From DAOUJI01 sp965197415 (GTDB lineage Bacteria; Chloroflexota; Dehalococcoidia; Lucifugimonadales; JAGWBF01): 64,000 nt of DNA. Below are positions 19,548-28,809 of this stretch, piece by piece. The notes under the pieces are model-generated. The model had not been told where the DNA came from. It saw only the letters and a list, made by a program, of their open reading frames with translations, and did no database searches. The stretch covers positions 2,170,001 through 2,234,000 of the forward strand of contig OZ240207.1 of the NCBI GenBank assembly GCA_965197415.1. The letters run 5' to 3'. Numbering within the stretch: position 1 is the first letter of the stretch; each line of letters starts with the position of its first letter. The position numbers and the translations under genes are program-made.

Positions 19548-20231
19548 ATGATTTACGAGCTTCGGATATACGAACCCGCTCCTGGCAAATTCGACGCCCT
19601 CCACCGGCGTTTCTCCGACCACACCATCGGCCTGTTCAAGAAGCACGGGGTCGGCATATTCGGCTTCTGGACGGAAGAGGTCAACATGTCGGCGATGGCC
19701 AACAACGCCAACATGCGCCTCATCTACGTGACCACCTTCGAAAACATGGCCGAGCGGGAGCGAATCTGGGGCTCATTCCAGAGGGACCCGGAATGGCTGG
19801 AGGCGCGGGCCGCCTCGGAAGTCGACGGCCCTCTGACATCCAGGGTGCACAACACCCTCATGCGCACCACCGACTACTTTCCGTCGCCCCACTGGAGCGA
19901 CAAATCCAACGTAGTTGAGTTGCGCTACTACAACGCGGTCCCCGGAAAGCTGCCGAACCTCCACGCCCGTTTCGCCAATCACGCCATCGGACTGCTCCAG
20001 AAGCATGGCATGGAGACCGTCGGATTCTGGACAGACGACGTGGGCACAAACAACCGCATTGTGTGGATGCTGGGCTTCGAGAGCATCGCGAAACGGGAGG
20101 AGAACTGGATCGGGATGGTAACCGACCCGGAATGGCACAAAGCCCGGGACGACTCGGAGAAGGACGGCCCCATACTGGTGGACTACCAAGCCTACCTGAT
20201 GAGGCCCACCGATTACACGCCGAGGCCATAG
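19548..20231 (+). CDS. NIPSNAP family protein, third of three
   Basis: 227 residues from ATG 19548, with GGGAGG six bases upstream. There are two NIPSNAP domains: MIYELRIYEPAPGKFDALH with FWTEEVNMSA, and VVELRYYNAVPGKLPNLHAR with GFWTDDVGTNNRIVWML. It is more diverged from the first two copies than they are from each other, with an insertion in the first domain. A palindromic repeat separates it from the second copy. Confidence 0.85.
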   Translation: MIYELRIYEPAPGKFDALHRRFSDHTIGLFKKHGVGIFGFWTEEVNMSAMANNANMRLIYVTTFENMAERERIWGSFQRDPEWLEARAASEVDGPLTSRVHNTLMRTTDYFPSPHWSDKSNVVELRYYNAVPGKLPNLHARFANHAIGLLQKHGMETVGFWTDDVGTNNRIVWMLGFESIAKREENWIGMVTDPEWHKARDDSEKDGPILVDYQAYLMRPTDYTPRP

Positions 20232-20272
20232 CGGAACGTATTCACGCCGTCAACCGTTGCATGTAGAATTGT

Positions 20273-21607
20273 ATGTCTGACCAGATGTCCCGCTCTGCGA
20301 GAGATATGTCCAACACAGGATTTGGAATGAAAACGCCTCTGGCGCTCACTGCCGACCGTCCGGGTCCCCGGCGGGCGGCCGACCTCCTGGCATTGGAGGA
20401 CGCGTCTGCGACCGGGGCCTCCAGTCCCGTGCGGGAGGCTCTGGACGCCGCCCTTGATGGAGAAGACCTATCTCCGGAGCAGTGTTTCACATTCGTAGAC
20501 TCTGAAGCCGCGGACCTGGCCCATCTTTGCCGAGTCGCGTCCATCGTCCGAGACCAGGGCCGAGGGCGGGACGTAACTTTCTCGCCCAAGGTGTTCATTC
20601 CACTAACCCACCTATGCCGCGACTTCTGCGGATATTGCACCTTCCGCCAGTCCCCGGACCAGGCCTCCAGGCTGTACATGACGCCGTCTGAGGTCTTGGA
20701 CGTGGCCCGGAAGGGGGCCGAGTTGGGATGCACGGAAGCCCTGTTCACGCTGGGAGAACGCCCGGAGCAACGGTATCCCGAAGCTGGCGAGTGGCTGAAG
20801 GCCCACGGCTTCAAGACCACGCTGGACTACCTGGCCCACGTGAGCAAGCTGGTGCTGGATGAGACCTCCTTGCTGCCCCACGCCAATCCTGGGACAATGA
20901 GCCGCCGGGAAATGGAGCACCTGCGCGACGTGAACGCATCCATGGGAATCATGGTGGAGAGCCTCAGCCCACGACTTTCCGAAGCGGGCGGCCCCCATGA
21001 ACACGCTCCCAGCAAGAGGCCCAGCGTACGGGTCAAGACGCTGGAGATAGCCGGAGAGCAAAAAGTGGCCTTTACAACCGGAATTCTGATAGGCATAGGA
21101 GAGACCCGCCGGGAGCGGGTGGAGTCCCTGCTGGAGCTCCGGGAGCTTCACCGGCGTTACGGCCACATACAGGAAGTCATCATCCAGAACTTCCGGGCCA
21201 AGCCTCAGACTCCTATGGCCGACCAGATGGACGCCTCCACGGAGGACCTGCTGTGGACGACGGCTGCGGCTCGCCTCATTCTCGGGCCCACCGTGAACCT
21301 GCAGGTGCCCCCCAACCTGAGCTACGACGACTATCCCATATACCTTATGGCCGGAATAAACGACTGGGGAGGCGTTTCTCCCCTAACCATCGACTTTGTG
21401 AACCCCGAAGCCCCTTGGCCCCAGATAGCTGACCTACGGCAGAACACTGAAGCTCTGGGCTTCAACCTGAGGCCGCGCCTGCCCGTCTATCCTGAATACA
21501 TCACGGGCGGCGCCGAATTCATCCCTGAGTCCCTCCGAGAACGGGTCTTCTCCCTTTCCGACGACGAGGGGTACGTGAAAGGGGGCATAGACCGCTATGC
21601 CAGCTAA
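20273..21607 (+). CDS. cofG: FO synthase subunit 1, CofG
   Basis: 444 residues, a radical-SAM enzyme with the cluster motif CRDFCGYC near residue 118. With CofH it joins a tyrosine-derived fragment to 5-amino-6-ribitylaminouracil to make FO, the deazaflavin chromophore of coenzyme F420. Family blocks SPKVFIPLTHLCRDFCGYC, VESLSPRLSE and NFRAKPQTPM are present. The first 55 residues before TADRPGP are longer than usual, and ATG 20327 is a possible alternative start. It overlaps cofH by 11 bases. Separate cofG and cofH genes, not the fused fbiC, argue against an actinobacterial origin. Confidence 0.94.
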   Translation: MSDQMSRSARDMSNTGFGMKTPLALTADRPGPRRAADLLALEDASATGASSPVREALDAALDGEDLSPEQCFTFVDSEAADLAHLCRVASIVRDQGRGRDVTFSPKVFIPLTHLCRDFCGYCTFRQSPDQASRLYMTPSEVLDVARKGAELGCTEALFTLGERPEQRYPEAGEWLKAHGFKTTLDYLAHVSKLVLDETSLLPHANPGTMSRREMEHLRDVNASMGIMVESLSPRLSEAGGPHEHAPSKRPSVRVKTLEIAGEQKVAFTTGILIGIGETRRERVESLLELRELHRRYGHIQEVIIQNFRAKPQTPMADQMDASTEDLLWTTAAARLILGPTVNLQVPPNLSYDDYPIYLMAGINDWGGVSPLTIDFVNPEAPWPQIADLRQNTEALGFNLRPRLPVYPEYITGGAEFIPESLRERVFSLSDDEGYVKGGIDRYAS

Positions 21608-22898
21608 CAACGGCAACGGACACGCCCTTGAGCACATGCTGAAGGGCATCGACACCGGGGTGGCCCGAATCCTTGGCTCGGCCCTGGACGGGCACGACAT
21701 CTCGGTGGACGACGCTGTCTTTCTATTCGACGCCTCCGGGCTGGAGCTAAACGCACTGGTGATGGCGGCGGACGAGTTGCGCCGGCGGCGGGTCGGCGAC
21801 ATCGTCACCTACGTCGTCAACCGGAACATCAACTTCACCAACGTGTGCATCAAGAGGTGCGGCTTCTGCGCGTTCAGCCGCGACCATCGTGAGGAAGAGG
21901 GATACTTCCTGCCCGTCAACGAGGTTATCCGCCGGGCCAAAGAAGCGTGGGACCTGGGGGCCACCGAGGTGTGCGTTCAGGCCGGACTGCCTCCCCAGAT
22001 GGAAGGTGACCTCTATATCAAACTATGCGAGACCATCAAGTCCGAGCTTCCCGAAATCCACGTCCACGGCTTCTCTCCCGAGGAGGTCCTGTACGGCTCG
22101 GTGCGGTCGAAATGCTCCATCAAGGACTACCTCATAGGGCTGAGGGACGCAGGCGTGGGCAGCCTACCCGGCACCTCGGCTGAGATACTGGACCAGGAGA
22201 TGCGGGACCGCATATCCCCCGGCCGTATCACCGTAGACCAGTGGATAGAGGTCATCACCACGGCCCATGAGCTGGGCATCCCCACCACCTCCACCATCAT
22301 GTACGGCCACGTAGAGACCCCGGAGCACATCGCCCGGCACATCGCCAAGATACGGGACATTCAGAAGGGCACGGGCGGGTTCACCGAGTTTGTACCCCTG
22401 AGCTTCGTCTACTCCGAGGCTCCCATGTACAGCAAGAGCCTTGTGGACAACGTGCGCACAGGCCCCTCCGGCAACGACGTACTCAAGGTGCACGCAATCT
22501 CCCGGCTGATGCTGGACAACTGCATCCCCAACCTGCAGGTGTCTTGGGTCAAGGAGAGCCTCCGCTTCTCCCAGGTGATGCTCAACGCCGGTGTCAACGA
22601 CCTGGGAGGCACCCTCATCAATGAGAGCATCTCAACGTCGGCGGGGGCGCAGTACGGACAGCTGGTGAAGCCCAGCCAGTTCCGGGAACTAATCCGCAAC
22701 GCCGGCAAGGCGCCCGCCGAACGGAGCACCGTCTACGACCTGATAAAAGTGTTCGACAGTGAGGACGAGCCGCTGGACCCGCTGGACCTGGTGGAAGACC
22801 CTTCGCGGTTCGGTTCCTATTTCAATCTGATAAAGATGGACAACTTCCGCTTCCAACACCCACGTCACTCCGGGGGAGCGTCGGGTCCGGGAGAGTAA
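21597..22898 (+). CDS. cofH: FO synthase subunit 2, CofH
   Basis: 433 residues, a radical-SAM enzyme with motif CIKRCGFC near residue 87. It performs the tyrosine-radical step of FO formation together with CofG. The block NRNINFTNVCIKRCGFCAF and the downstream EVCVQAGLPPQMEGDLY are family landmarks that separate it from the menaquinone enzymes MqnC and MqnE. It is translationally coupled to cofG by an 11-base overlap. Confidence 0.94.
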   Translation: MPANNGNGHALEHMLKGIDTGVARILGSALDGHDISVDDAVFLFDASGLELNALVMAADELRRRRVGDIVTYVVNRNINFTNVCIKRCGFCAFSRDHREEEGYFLPVNEVIRRAKEAWDLGATEVCVQAGLPPQMEGDLYIKLCETIKSELPEIHVHGFSPEEVLYGSVRSKCSIKDYLIGLRDAGVGSLPGTSAEILDQEMRDRISPGRITVDQWIEVITTAHELGIPTTSTIMYGHVETPEHIARHIAKIRDIQKGTGGFTEFVPLSFVYSEAPMYSKSLVDNVRTGPSGNDVLKVHAISRLMLDNCIPNLQVSWVKESLRFSQVMLNAGVNDLGGTLINESISTSAGAQYGQLVKPSQFRELIRNAGKAPAERSTVYDLIKVFDSEDEPLDPLDLVEDPSRFGSYFNLIKMDNFRFQHPRHSGGASGPGE

Positions 22899-22956
22899 GC
22901 CTGAGGGTCGCGGTTCGTCACGCCAGAGATTCCCGCGACCGCCTCAACGCAGGGAT

Positions 22957-23919
22957 ATGACCCGCTCAGCGCTGGTTCTGGCGGGCGGAGTCGGCGGCGC
23001 CAAGCTGACGCTGGGACTGTCCCACGCGCTTCCACCGGACAGGCTCACCATCGTGGTCAACACCGGAGACGACGAGACCTTCCACGGCCTCCATGTATCC
23101 CCTGACTTGGACACCGTCATGTACGCCCTGGCCGGCTTGACCAACACCGTGACGGGGTGGGGAGTATCCGGAGACACCTTTCAGACCCTGGACATGCTGG
23201 GCCGCTACGGCAACCCCACCTGGTTTAACCTGGGGGACAAGGACTTGGCGACCCACATAAAACGCACCCAATTGTTAAACGAGGGCTACACTTTGTCTGA
23301 TGTAACCAGAGAGTTGTGCAGCCTGTTGGGCATCCGCCATCCCATCGTGCCCATGACCAACGCCCCCCTGCGGACGGTGGTGGACACAGACGAGGGAGAG
23401 CTCCCCTTTCAGGTGTATTTCGTGCAGCGAAGATGCGAGCCTAAGGCACACCGGATACGGTTCGACGACAGCGCCGGAGCGGTTCCCAGTCCTGGATTCC
23501 AGACCGCCCTTGAAACGGCGGATGTCCTGGTGTTCGCGCCCTCCAACCCATTCCTCAGCGTGGCCCCCATCCTCGCAGTGCAAGGAGTTCGGGAGGCCGT
23601 CAGCGGATTCACAGGCCCCCGGATTGCAATCAGTCCCATCGTCGGCGGCGAGGCGTTGCGGGGTCCGGCGGCTAAGTTGCTGGAGGAACTAGGCCACGAT
23701 GTCTCGTGCGTCGGAGTTGCCCGACAATACGCGGACATCTGCGACGTGTTCGTGATAGACGAGGTGGATGAGACACACGTTCCGGCGATCGAGCGGCTGG
23801 GGATGCGGGCCGAGACAGCGCCTACGGTCATGGAAACGGACTGGGACAAGACGCGGTTGGCCATGCGCATCCTAGACATCGCCGAGTCCGTAAGTCCGTT
23901 GGACCGGCGTCAGGGGTAG
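22957..23919 (+). CDS. cofD: 2-phospho-L-lactate (phosphoenolpyruvate) transferase, CofD
   Basis: 320 residues. It transfers the phospho-lactyl or phospho-enolpyruvyl group from the guanosine-diphosphate intermediate to FO, making F420-0 or dehydro-F420-0. The N-terminal LAGGVGGAKLTLGL loop, NTGDDETFHGLHVSPDLDT and FNLGDKDLATHIKRT are diagnostic for CofD/FbiA. It is the third gene of the F420 cluster, 58 bases after cofH. Confidence 0.94.
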   Translation: MTRSALVLAGGVGGAKLTLGLSHALPPDRLTIVVNTGDDETFHGLHVSPDLDTVMYALAGLTNTVTGWGVSGDTFQTLDMLGRYGNPTWFNLGDKDLATHIKRTQLLNEGYTLSDVTRELCSLLGIRHPIVPMTNAPLRTVVDTDEGELPFQVYFVQRRCEPKAHRIRFDDSAGAVPSPGFQTALETADVLVFAPSNPFLSVAPILAVQGVREAVSGFTGPRIAISPIVGGEALRGPAAKLLEELGHDVSCVGVARQYADICDVFVIDEVDETHVPAIERLGMRAETAPTVMETDWDKTRLAMRILDIAESVSPLDRRQG

Positions 23920-23928
23920 GAGCGGGGA

Positions 23929-24603
23929 GTGAGCGCATCGACCGTCGCAGTCATAATTCCCATGAAACCCCTGGACCAGGCTAAGACGCGCCTGGAAAGC
24001 CGCCTATCAGCGCCTCAGCGAAAGTCTCTTACGCTGGACTTGCTTGTCCACGTTCTCAAGACAGTCGCCCAAGCCAGGACCAGTTCCGTCCGCAGCCCCA
24101 CTATCGACGTGACCTGGGTTGTGGGAGGGGACCAGGAGGTCCAGGAAGCCACGGAGTCGGAAGACGCCGTATGGCTGAACGACGGTGGCCAGGGGCTCAA
24201 CGACGCCCTGACCCTGGGATTCCGCCGGACGGCGGAATCGGGAAGGGCGGGGCTGTTCCTACCCGCCGACCTGCCTCTGCTCACCGCAGAGGACGTTCAC
24301 CGGATGCTGGAGGCATCGGGGAATCTCAAGAACCTGACGCTGGCGCCAGCCGGCAATGACGGCGGCACCAACGGGATTCTTCTGCCTCCGCAACTGGCCG
24401 ACACGTTCAGCTTCAAGATGGGTCCTGACAGCTTCAAGCTACACCTGGAGCAAGCGGGTTTTCTAGGAATCCCCGTTGCGATATACTACAGCATCGGACT
24501 GGCCTTCGATTTGGACACGCCCGCCGACTTGGAGGCCTGCGAGACCAAAAAGCCCGGGTTTATTCCCGGCCAATTAGACCAACGCTGTGCAAAGACCAAC
24601 TGA
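23929..24603 (+). CDS. cofC: Phospholactate/phosphoenolpyruvate guanylyltransferase, CofC/FbiD
   Basis: 224 residues from GTG 23929 with GGGGAG upstream. It is a nucleotidyltransferase (GT-A-like fold) that activates phospholactate or phosphoenolpyruvate with GTP to feed CofD. Signatures are VIIPMKPLDQAKTRLESRLS, LFLPADLPLLTAEDV and GGTNGILL with GPDSFKLH. It starts 9 bases after cofD. Which 3-carbon donor is used cannot be read here. The glutamyl ligase cofE is not in the window. Confidence 0.9.
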   Translation: MSASTVAVIIPMKPLDQAKTRLESRLSAPQRKSLTLDLLVHVLKTVAQARTSSVRSPTIDVTWVVGGDQEVQEATESEDAVWLNDGGQGLNDALTLGFRRTAESGRAGLFLPADLPLLTAEDVHRMLEASGNLKNLTLAPAGNDGGTNGILLPPQLADTFSFKMGPDSFKLHLEQAGFLGIPVAIYYSIGLAFDLDTPADLEACETKKPGFIPGQLDQRCAKTN

Positions 24604-24618
24604 GAGGTGGGCGCCGAC

Positions 24619-24789
24619 ATGGCCAAGATAGAAATCACCTGCCGACTGTGTGGACACATGCTGTCCGCGACAGCCGACCCCGCGGACGCTAACTTGAGGA
24701 CTGCGGCCATAAGGATCTTCGAGCAGCAGACGATCAACCACACCGAACACGGGCTCACCGCCGACTGGGCCGTTTCCTGGAAGCAGTAG
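24619..24789 (+). CDS. Small C2H2-type zinc-binding protein in the F420 cluster
   Basis: 56 residues from ATG 24619; GAGAGGTGGG lies about 9 bases upstream, and an in-frame GTG at 24607 would add four residues. It has C-R-L-C near the N-terminus and H-T-E-H about 34 residues later, a plausible Cys2His2 zinc site. It sits 15 bases after cofC and in phase with the following oxidoreductase, so it is part of the cluster. No known F420 protein of this kind comes to mind; function unknown. Confidence 0.68.
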   Translation: MAKIEITCRLCGHMLSATADPADANLRTAAIRIFEQQTINHTEHGLTADWAVSWKQ

Positions 24790-24825
24790 TCCTTACGGCC
24801 TGCACCCCAAAGGGGAGGAGCCACC

Positions 24826-25812
24826 ATCTCGTCTCTGCCTGAACCGGGCCGCCTCAAGCCGAGGCTGGGCCTGTTGCTGCCAACCCGCGGACTAGTCATG
24901 GCCGCCAACGGCCGCCCTCCCGACGCGGCGTTGACGTTGTCCCTGGCCAAGGCCGCCGACGAGGCCGGTTTCGACTCCGTATGGGTAGGGGACAGTCTTA
25001 CCGCCAAGCCTCGCCTCGACCCCATCACGACCCTTGGAGCGGCGGCGGCGGTGACCCAACGAGTCCGGCTGGGAACGGCGGCGCTCCTGGCGTCGCTGCG
25101 ACACCCGGTGCAACTGGCGCAGGCGGCTGCAACCCTTGACGTGATTTCCCGGGGAAGGGCCTTGTTGGGCGTGGCCGTCGGCGGGGCTTTCAACGAAGCC
25201 CAACAACGGGAGTGGGAAGCTGCCGGAGTTGACCCGAAACGCCGCGCCTCCAGGCTCGAAGAGACGGTGACCATCCTGAAGGGGCTGGGCTCTGGGGAAC
25301 CCCTGGACCACGACGGCCGCCACTTTCAGCTGCGGTCCGTCAGCATGGAACCTCTGCCAGTTCAGAGTGGCGGAGTCCCCATTCTGATCGCCGCCCACTA
25401 CAGGGCACAGCGCGAGGCCCAGTATAAGCGCGTAGCCAGGCTGGCCGACGGCTTCATCTCCATTTCCGACACTCCCGAGGAGTACGCGCTGCTCTGCGCC
25501 AAAATCCGCACATACACCGAGGAGATGGGCCGGGACTACCACCGGATGGAGCCCGTCTTCTACATGACCGTCAACATCAACGACGACCCTGAGCAGGCTA
25601 CTCGGGAGGCGGAAGAGTACCTGACCATGTACTACGGCTCCAATATATGGGGCACTAGGTGGGGTCCCTTCGGGCCCGCCGAACAGATTTCGGAACGGAT
25701 GTCGCAGTACGTGGACGCCGGGGCGGGCACGCTGGTAATGCGGTTCGCCTCCTTCCGTCCCGAAGAACAACTGGACCGTTTTCTGAGCCATGTGGCCCCC
25801 CAGTTTAGCTAA
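24826..25812 (+). CDS. Luciferase-like (LLM) flavin/F420-dependent oxidoreductase
   Basis: Bacterial luciferase-type TIM barrel of 312 residues if started at TTG 24874. That start would cut the first barrel strand (RLGLLLPTRG). A strong ribosome binding site, GGGGAGGAG at 24812-24820, stands five bases before an in-frame ATC at 24826, which gives 328 residues and restores the strand. Landmarks are AADEAGFDSVWVGDS, TLGAAAAVTQRVRLGTAALL and VISRGRALLGVAVGG. Lying directly behind F420 synthesis genes, it probably uses F420 and not FMN. Substrate unknown. It follows the small zinc protein in the same frame after a TAG at 24787. Confidence 0.85.
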   Translation: MSSLPEPGRLKPRLGLLLPTRGLVMAANGRPPDAALTLSLAKAADEAGFDSVWVGDSLTAKPRLDPITTLGAAAAVTQRVRLGTAALLASLRHPVQLAQAAATLDVISRGRALLGVAVGGAFNEAQQREWEAAGVDPKRRASRLEETVTILKGLGSGEPLDHDGRHFQLRSVSMEPLPVQSGGVPILIAAHYRAQREAQYKRVARLADGFISISDTPEEYALLCAKIRTYTEEMGRDYHRMEPVFYMTVNINDDPEQATREAEEYLTMYYGSNIWGTRWGPFGPAEQISERMSQYVDAGAGTLVMRFASFRPEEQLDRFLSHVAPQFS

Positions 25813-25917
25813 TCCCACACACAATTCGTCTCTTCTCCGGCGCCCGTTCCCACGGTGGTATACTGTTGGGCGCCGCCCGCACGGGCGCTGCGCATCGAAA
25901 CCAAGGGAGATGTCGGG

Positions 25918-26697
25918 ATGTACGCCATTGATCTATCGGGGAAGAAGGGCCTGGTCCTCGGCGTGGCCAACAACCGGAGCATCGCCTGGGCCATAGCAGA
26001 AATGCTGGGACAGGCCGGAGCGAGATTGGCCCTAACCTATCAGAACGAGCGTCTCAAGGACCGGGTGGGAAAGCTGGCAGCCTCGCTGGAAGACCCCCTT
26101 CTCCTGGAGTGCGACGTGAGCGAAGACTCCAACATAGAGTCGGCGGTGCAGCAGGTGGGAGAAGGATTCGGCGGGCTGGACTTCCTGGTCCACAGCGTCG
26201 CCTTCGCCAACAGGGAAGACCTGGGAGGGGAATTTTCCGAAACGGGGCGGGAGGGGTTTCGCCTCGCCCTGGACATCTCAGCCTATTCGCTGATACCTCT
26301 AGTGCGCTACGCCGGGCCGCTGATGGAACAGTCCGGCGGCGGCAGTGTGGTTACGCTCACTTTCCAGGCGTCGGACAGGGTATTCCCCGGTTACAACATC
26401 ATGGGCACGGCCAAAGCCGCCTTGGAAAACGAGGTGAAGCAGCTGGCAGCGGAGTACGGGGACCGGAACGTCCGTGTAAACGCCATCTCCGCCGGGCCAC
26501 TGGACACCCTGGCGGCCAGGGGAATCCACGGATTTCTCGACATGAAGAAGATGCACCAGGAAAAGGCCCCCCTCAAGCGCAACATAACCAGGGAAGAGGT
26601 GGCGGCGGCGGCGCTGTTCCTATGCAGCGAGCTGGCGTCGGGGATAACCGGCTCCATAATCCCCGTGGACGCCGGATACCACATCATGGCGGTATAG
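25918..26697 (+). CDS. fabI: Enoyl-ACP reductase (NADH), FabI
   Basis: 259 residues from ATG 25918. It is a short-chain dehydrogenase of the FabI/InhA class with the atypical nucleotide loop GLVLGVANNRSIAWAIA, the segment DFLVHSVAFANREDLGG and the active pair Y-n6-K in GYNIMGTAK. It reduces the trans-2-enoyl intermediate in fatty-acid synthesis. The upstream aromatic that is Tyr146 in E. coli FabI is Phe here (LTFQASDR), as in mycobacterial InhA. It is convergent with argS, with two bases between stops. Confidence 0.9.
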   Translation: MYAIDLSGKKGLVLGVANNRSIAWAIAEMLGQAGARLALTYQNERLKDRVGKLAASLEDPLLLECDVSEDSNIESAVQQVGEGFGGLDFLVHSVAFANREDLGGEFSETGREGFRLALDISAYSLIPLVRYAGPLMEQSGGGSVVTLTFQASDRVFPGYNIMGTAKAALENEVKQLAAEYGDRNVRVNAISAGPLDTLAARGIHGFLDMKKMHQEKAPLKRNITREEVAAAALFLCSELASGITGSIIPVDAGYHIMAV

Positions 26698-26699
26698 GT

Positions 26700-28382
26700 C
26701 TACATACGGTCGGGGGTCTGCATTCCCATGAGGGCCAGGGTTCGGGAGAGGACGGTCCTGGCCGCGTCCACCAGCTTCAGCCGAGCCAGCGTTAGCTCCC
26801 GATCGGCGGGGTCACTGGACAGCACACGACAATTGTCATAGAACCAGTGAAAGGCCGTGGCAAGCTCCGTCGCGTAATAGGTCAGGTGGTGGGGTTCCAG
26901 GTTGCGGGCCATCGTCTCCACCAGCTCGGGCAGGTGGGTCATCTTCCGCACCAGGGCCAGTTCGCTCTCATGGGTGAGCAGCGACACATCTCCACCGCTC
27001 CAATCGATTTCCTGCTCCACAGCGTTGCGCAGGATTCCGGCTATCCGTGCATACCCGTACTGGACGTAGTACACGGGGTTGTCGACGGACTCCTTCTTGG
27101 CAAGCTCCAAGTCGAACTCCATCTGAGTGGACGGAGTGCGCGCCAGGAAGAAGTAGCGGCAGGCGTCTGCCCCCACCTCATCCACCAGCTCCCGCAAGGT
27201 GACGAACTCGCCTGTGCGCTTTGAGGCCCGGACCACCTCGTCGCCCCGTTTCAGGGTCACCATCTGGGAAATCATCACCGTCAGTCGGTCCGGCTCCACC
27301 CCCAAGGCTGACACGGCGGCTTTAACCCTGGGCACGTGTCCCTGGTGGTCAGCTCCCCAGATGTTGATGCACTGGTCGAACCCACGTCCTTGGAACTTGT
27401 TGTGGTGGTAGGCGATGTCGGAGGCGAAGTAGGTCGGCGCTCCGGTTGACCTGACCAGCACGTTGTCCTTGTCCTCACCCAGGGCCGTGGAGTTAAACCA
27501 CTGGGCGCCTTCCCGTTCGACGACGTGCCCTCCGTCCCTCAGGAGACCCATCACCGTGTCATATTCCCCGTTGTCGAACAGGGTCCCTTCTGAAAACCAG
27601 TTGTCGAAACGCACTCCGATTTGTTCCAGGTCGTCTTTGATGAGGGCGATCATCTTATCGCGGCTTATGGCTCCAATTTGGCGTAGGGCCTCGTCCCTCG
27701 ACATGGAGAGGAAGCTGTCGCCGTGCTCGTCCACTATCTCCTGGGCCAGGTCCTTCACATAATCTCCCCGGTAGCCGTTGGCCGGGAACTCCGAGACCTT
27801 GCCCAGGACCTCTTCATACCTGGAAAGGACGGATGCGTAGAAATTCTCCATCTGGCTTCCCGCGTCGTTGACGTAATACTCCGTGGTCACGTCGTACCCC
27901 GCCGCTTCCATCACGGAGGCAAGGCTGGAGCCTAGGACGGCTCCTCGGGTATGGCCAACATGGACGGGACCCGTGGGGTTCACGCTGACAAACTCTATGA
28001 GGACCTTCCGGCCCTGGCCAACGGTGCGCCTCCCGTAGTCGCCCCCGTCCTGGAGGATGGACTCAATCTGGGAAACCAGCCACGCATCGTCAAGGCGGAA
28101 GTTGACGAAGCCCGGAGCCGCAGCCCACACTTCCTTCACCTCTCGGCCTGTATCTATCCGAGAGGCGATCTCCTCGGCGATTTTCAGCGGGTTGACGCGA
28201 TGGGACTTGGCCAGCCGGAGAGGCAGGCTGGTGGCGAAATCTCCATGTTCAGGGTTTGCGGGACGCTCGACGGCGATATCGGGCAGCGTCTCCAGGTTGA
28301 GGACACCCGCGTCGCGGGCTTCCGCCAGGGCGGTGCGGACTTTCTCGACGATGAGGTCTCGGTGGACAGGCGCGGCAGGCAT
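26700..28382 (-). CDS. argS: Arginyl-tRNA synthetase
   Basis: 560 residues from ATG 28382; the frame is open further upstream, but that part would overlap the VOC gene and has no family similarity. It is a class I synthetase with HVGHTRGAVLG (the HIGH motif), a KMSKS-region variant VVRASKRTGEFVTL and the ArgRS C-terminal anticodon-binding helices ending ALMGMQTPDRM. It charges tRNA-Arg. The downstream neighbour fabI is convergent. Confidence 0.95.
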   Translation of the reverse strand: MPAAPVHRDLIVEKVRTALAEARDAGVLNLETLPDIAVERPANPEHGDFATSLPLRLAKSHRVNPLKIAEEIASRIDTGREVKEVWAAAPGFVNFRLDDAWLVSQIESILQDGGDYGRRTVGQGRKVLIEFVSVNPTGPVHVGHTRGAVLGSSLASVMEAAGYDVTTEYYVNDAGSQMENFYASVLSRYEEVLGKVSEFPANGYRGDYVKDLAQEIVDEHGDSFLSMSRDEALRQIGAISRDKMIALIKDDLEQIGVRFDNWFSEGTLFDNGEYDTVMGLLRDGGHVVEREGAQWFNSTALGEDKDNVLVRSTGAPTYFASDIAYHHNKFQGRGFDQCINIWGADHQGHVPRVKAAVSALGVEPDRLTVMISQMVTLKRGDEVVRASKRTGEFVTLRELVDEVGADACRYFFLARTPSTQMEFDLELAKKESVDNPVYYVQYGYARIAGILRNAVEQEIDWSGGDVSLLTHESELALVRKMTHLPELVETMARNLEPHHLTYYATELATAFHWFYDNCRVLSSDPADRELTLARLKLVDAARTVLSRTLALMGMQTPDRM

Positions 28383-28410
28383 GTCTGTATGCAACCCGAC
28401 AGAGGTTAGC

Positions 28411-28809
28411 CTATCCCTCGGACATCTGGAACCAGAGGCCCAGGGACGACTCAGGTTCGATGTTGGCGGCCAGGTAGCCACGCGGGCTGTTGGTGACTCC
28501 GCCCTCACCCCTCATCTTGTTGCCCTTTGCGGCCAGGCCCGCTGACACTTCCCGGATGTTGTCCACGGCCCAGGACACATGGTAGACACCCGGCCCATTC
28601 TTCTGCAGGAACTGGGCCAGTCCGCTATTGGGGTCTCCCGGCTCGGTTATCTCAATCAGCGTGGGGCCGACTTTGTAGAGGGCGTCTTTCCCCATGTCTC
28701 CCAGGTCTTCCAGCTTTTCAGGCTTGAGGCCGAAGTTCTCTTCGATATAGGCCACCATGTCGTCCCGGTTGTGGACGGCGTAGTGGACATGATGAACATT
28801 CTTGAACAT
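28411..28809 (-). CDS. VOC-family protein, methylmalonyl-CoA epimerase-like
   Basis: 132 residues with ribosome binding site AAGGAGG before ATG 28809. It has two beta-alpha-beta-beta-beta vicinal-oxygen-chelate modules. Potential metal ligands are His in HHVHYAV, Glu in LIEITEP, His in VYHVSWAV and Glu near the C-terminus. The spacing matches methylmalonyl-CoA epimerases and related glyoxalase-fold isomerases. No mutase or carboxylase genes are nearby, so the substrate is unsettled. A -10-like box (TAGAAT) lies upstream. Confidence 0.75.
   Translation of the reverse strand: MFKNVHHVHYAVHNRDDMVAYIEENFGLKPEKLEDLGDMGKDALYKVGPTLIEITEPGDPNSGLAQFLQKNGPGVYHVSWAVDNIREVSAGLAAKGNKMRGEGGVTNSPRGYLAANIEPESSLGLWFQMSEG

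Noticed and set aside
28388..28508. N-terminal extension of ArgS
   Set aside because: It overlaps the VOC gene and has no synthetase similarity.
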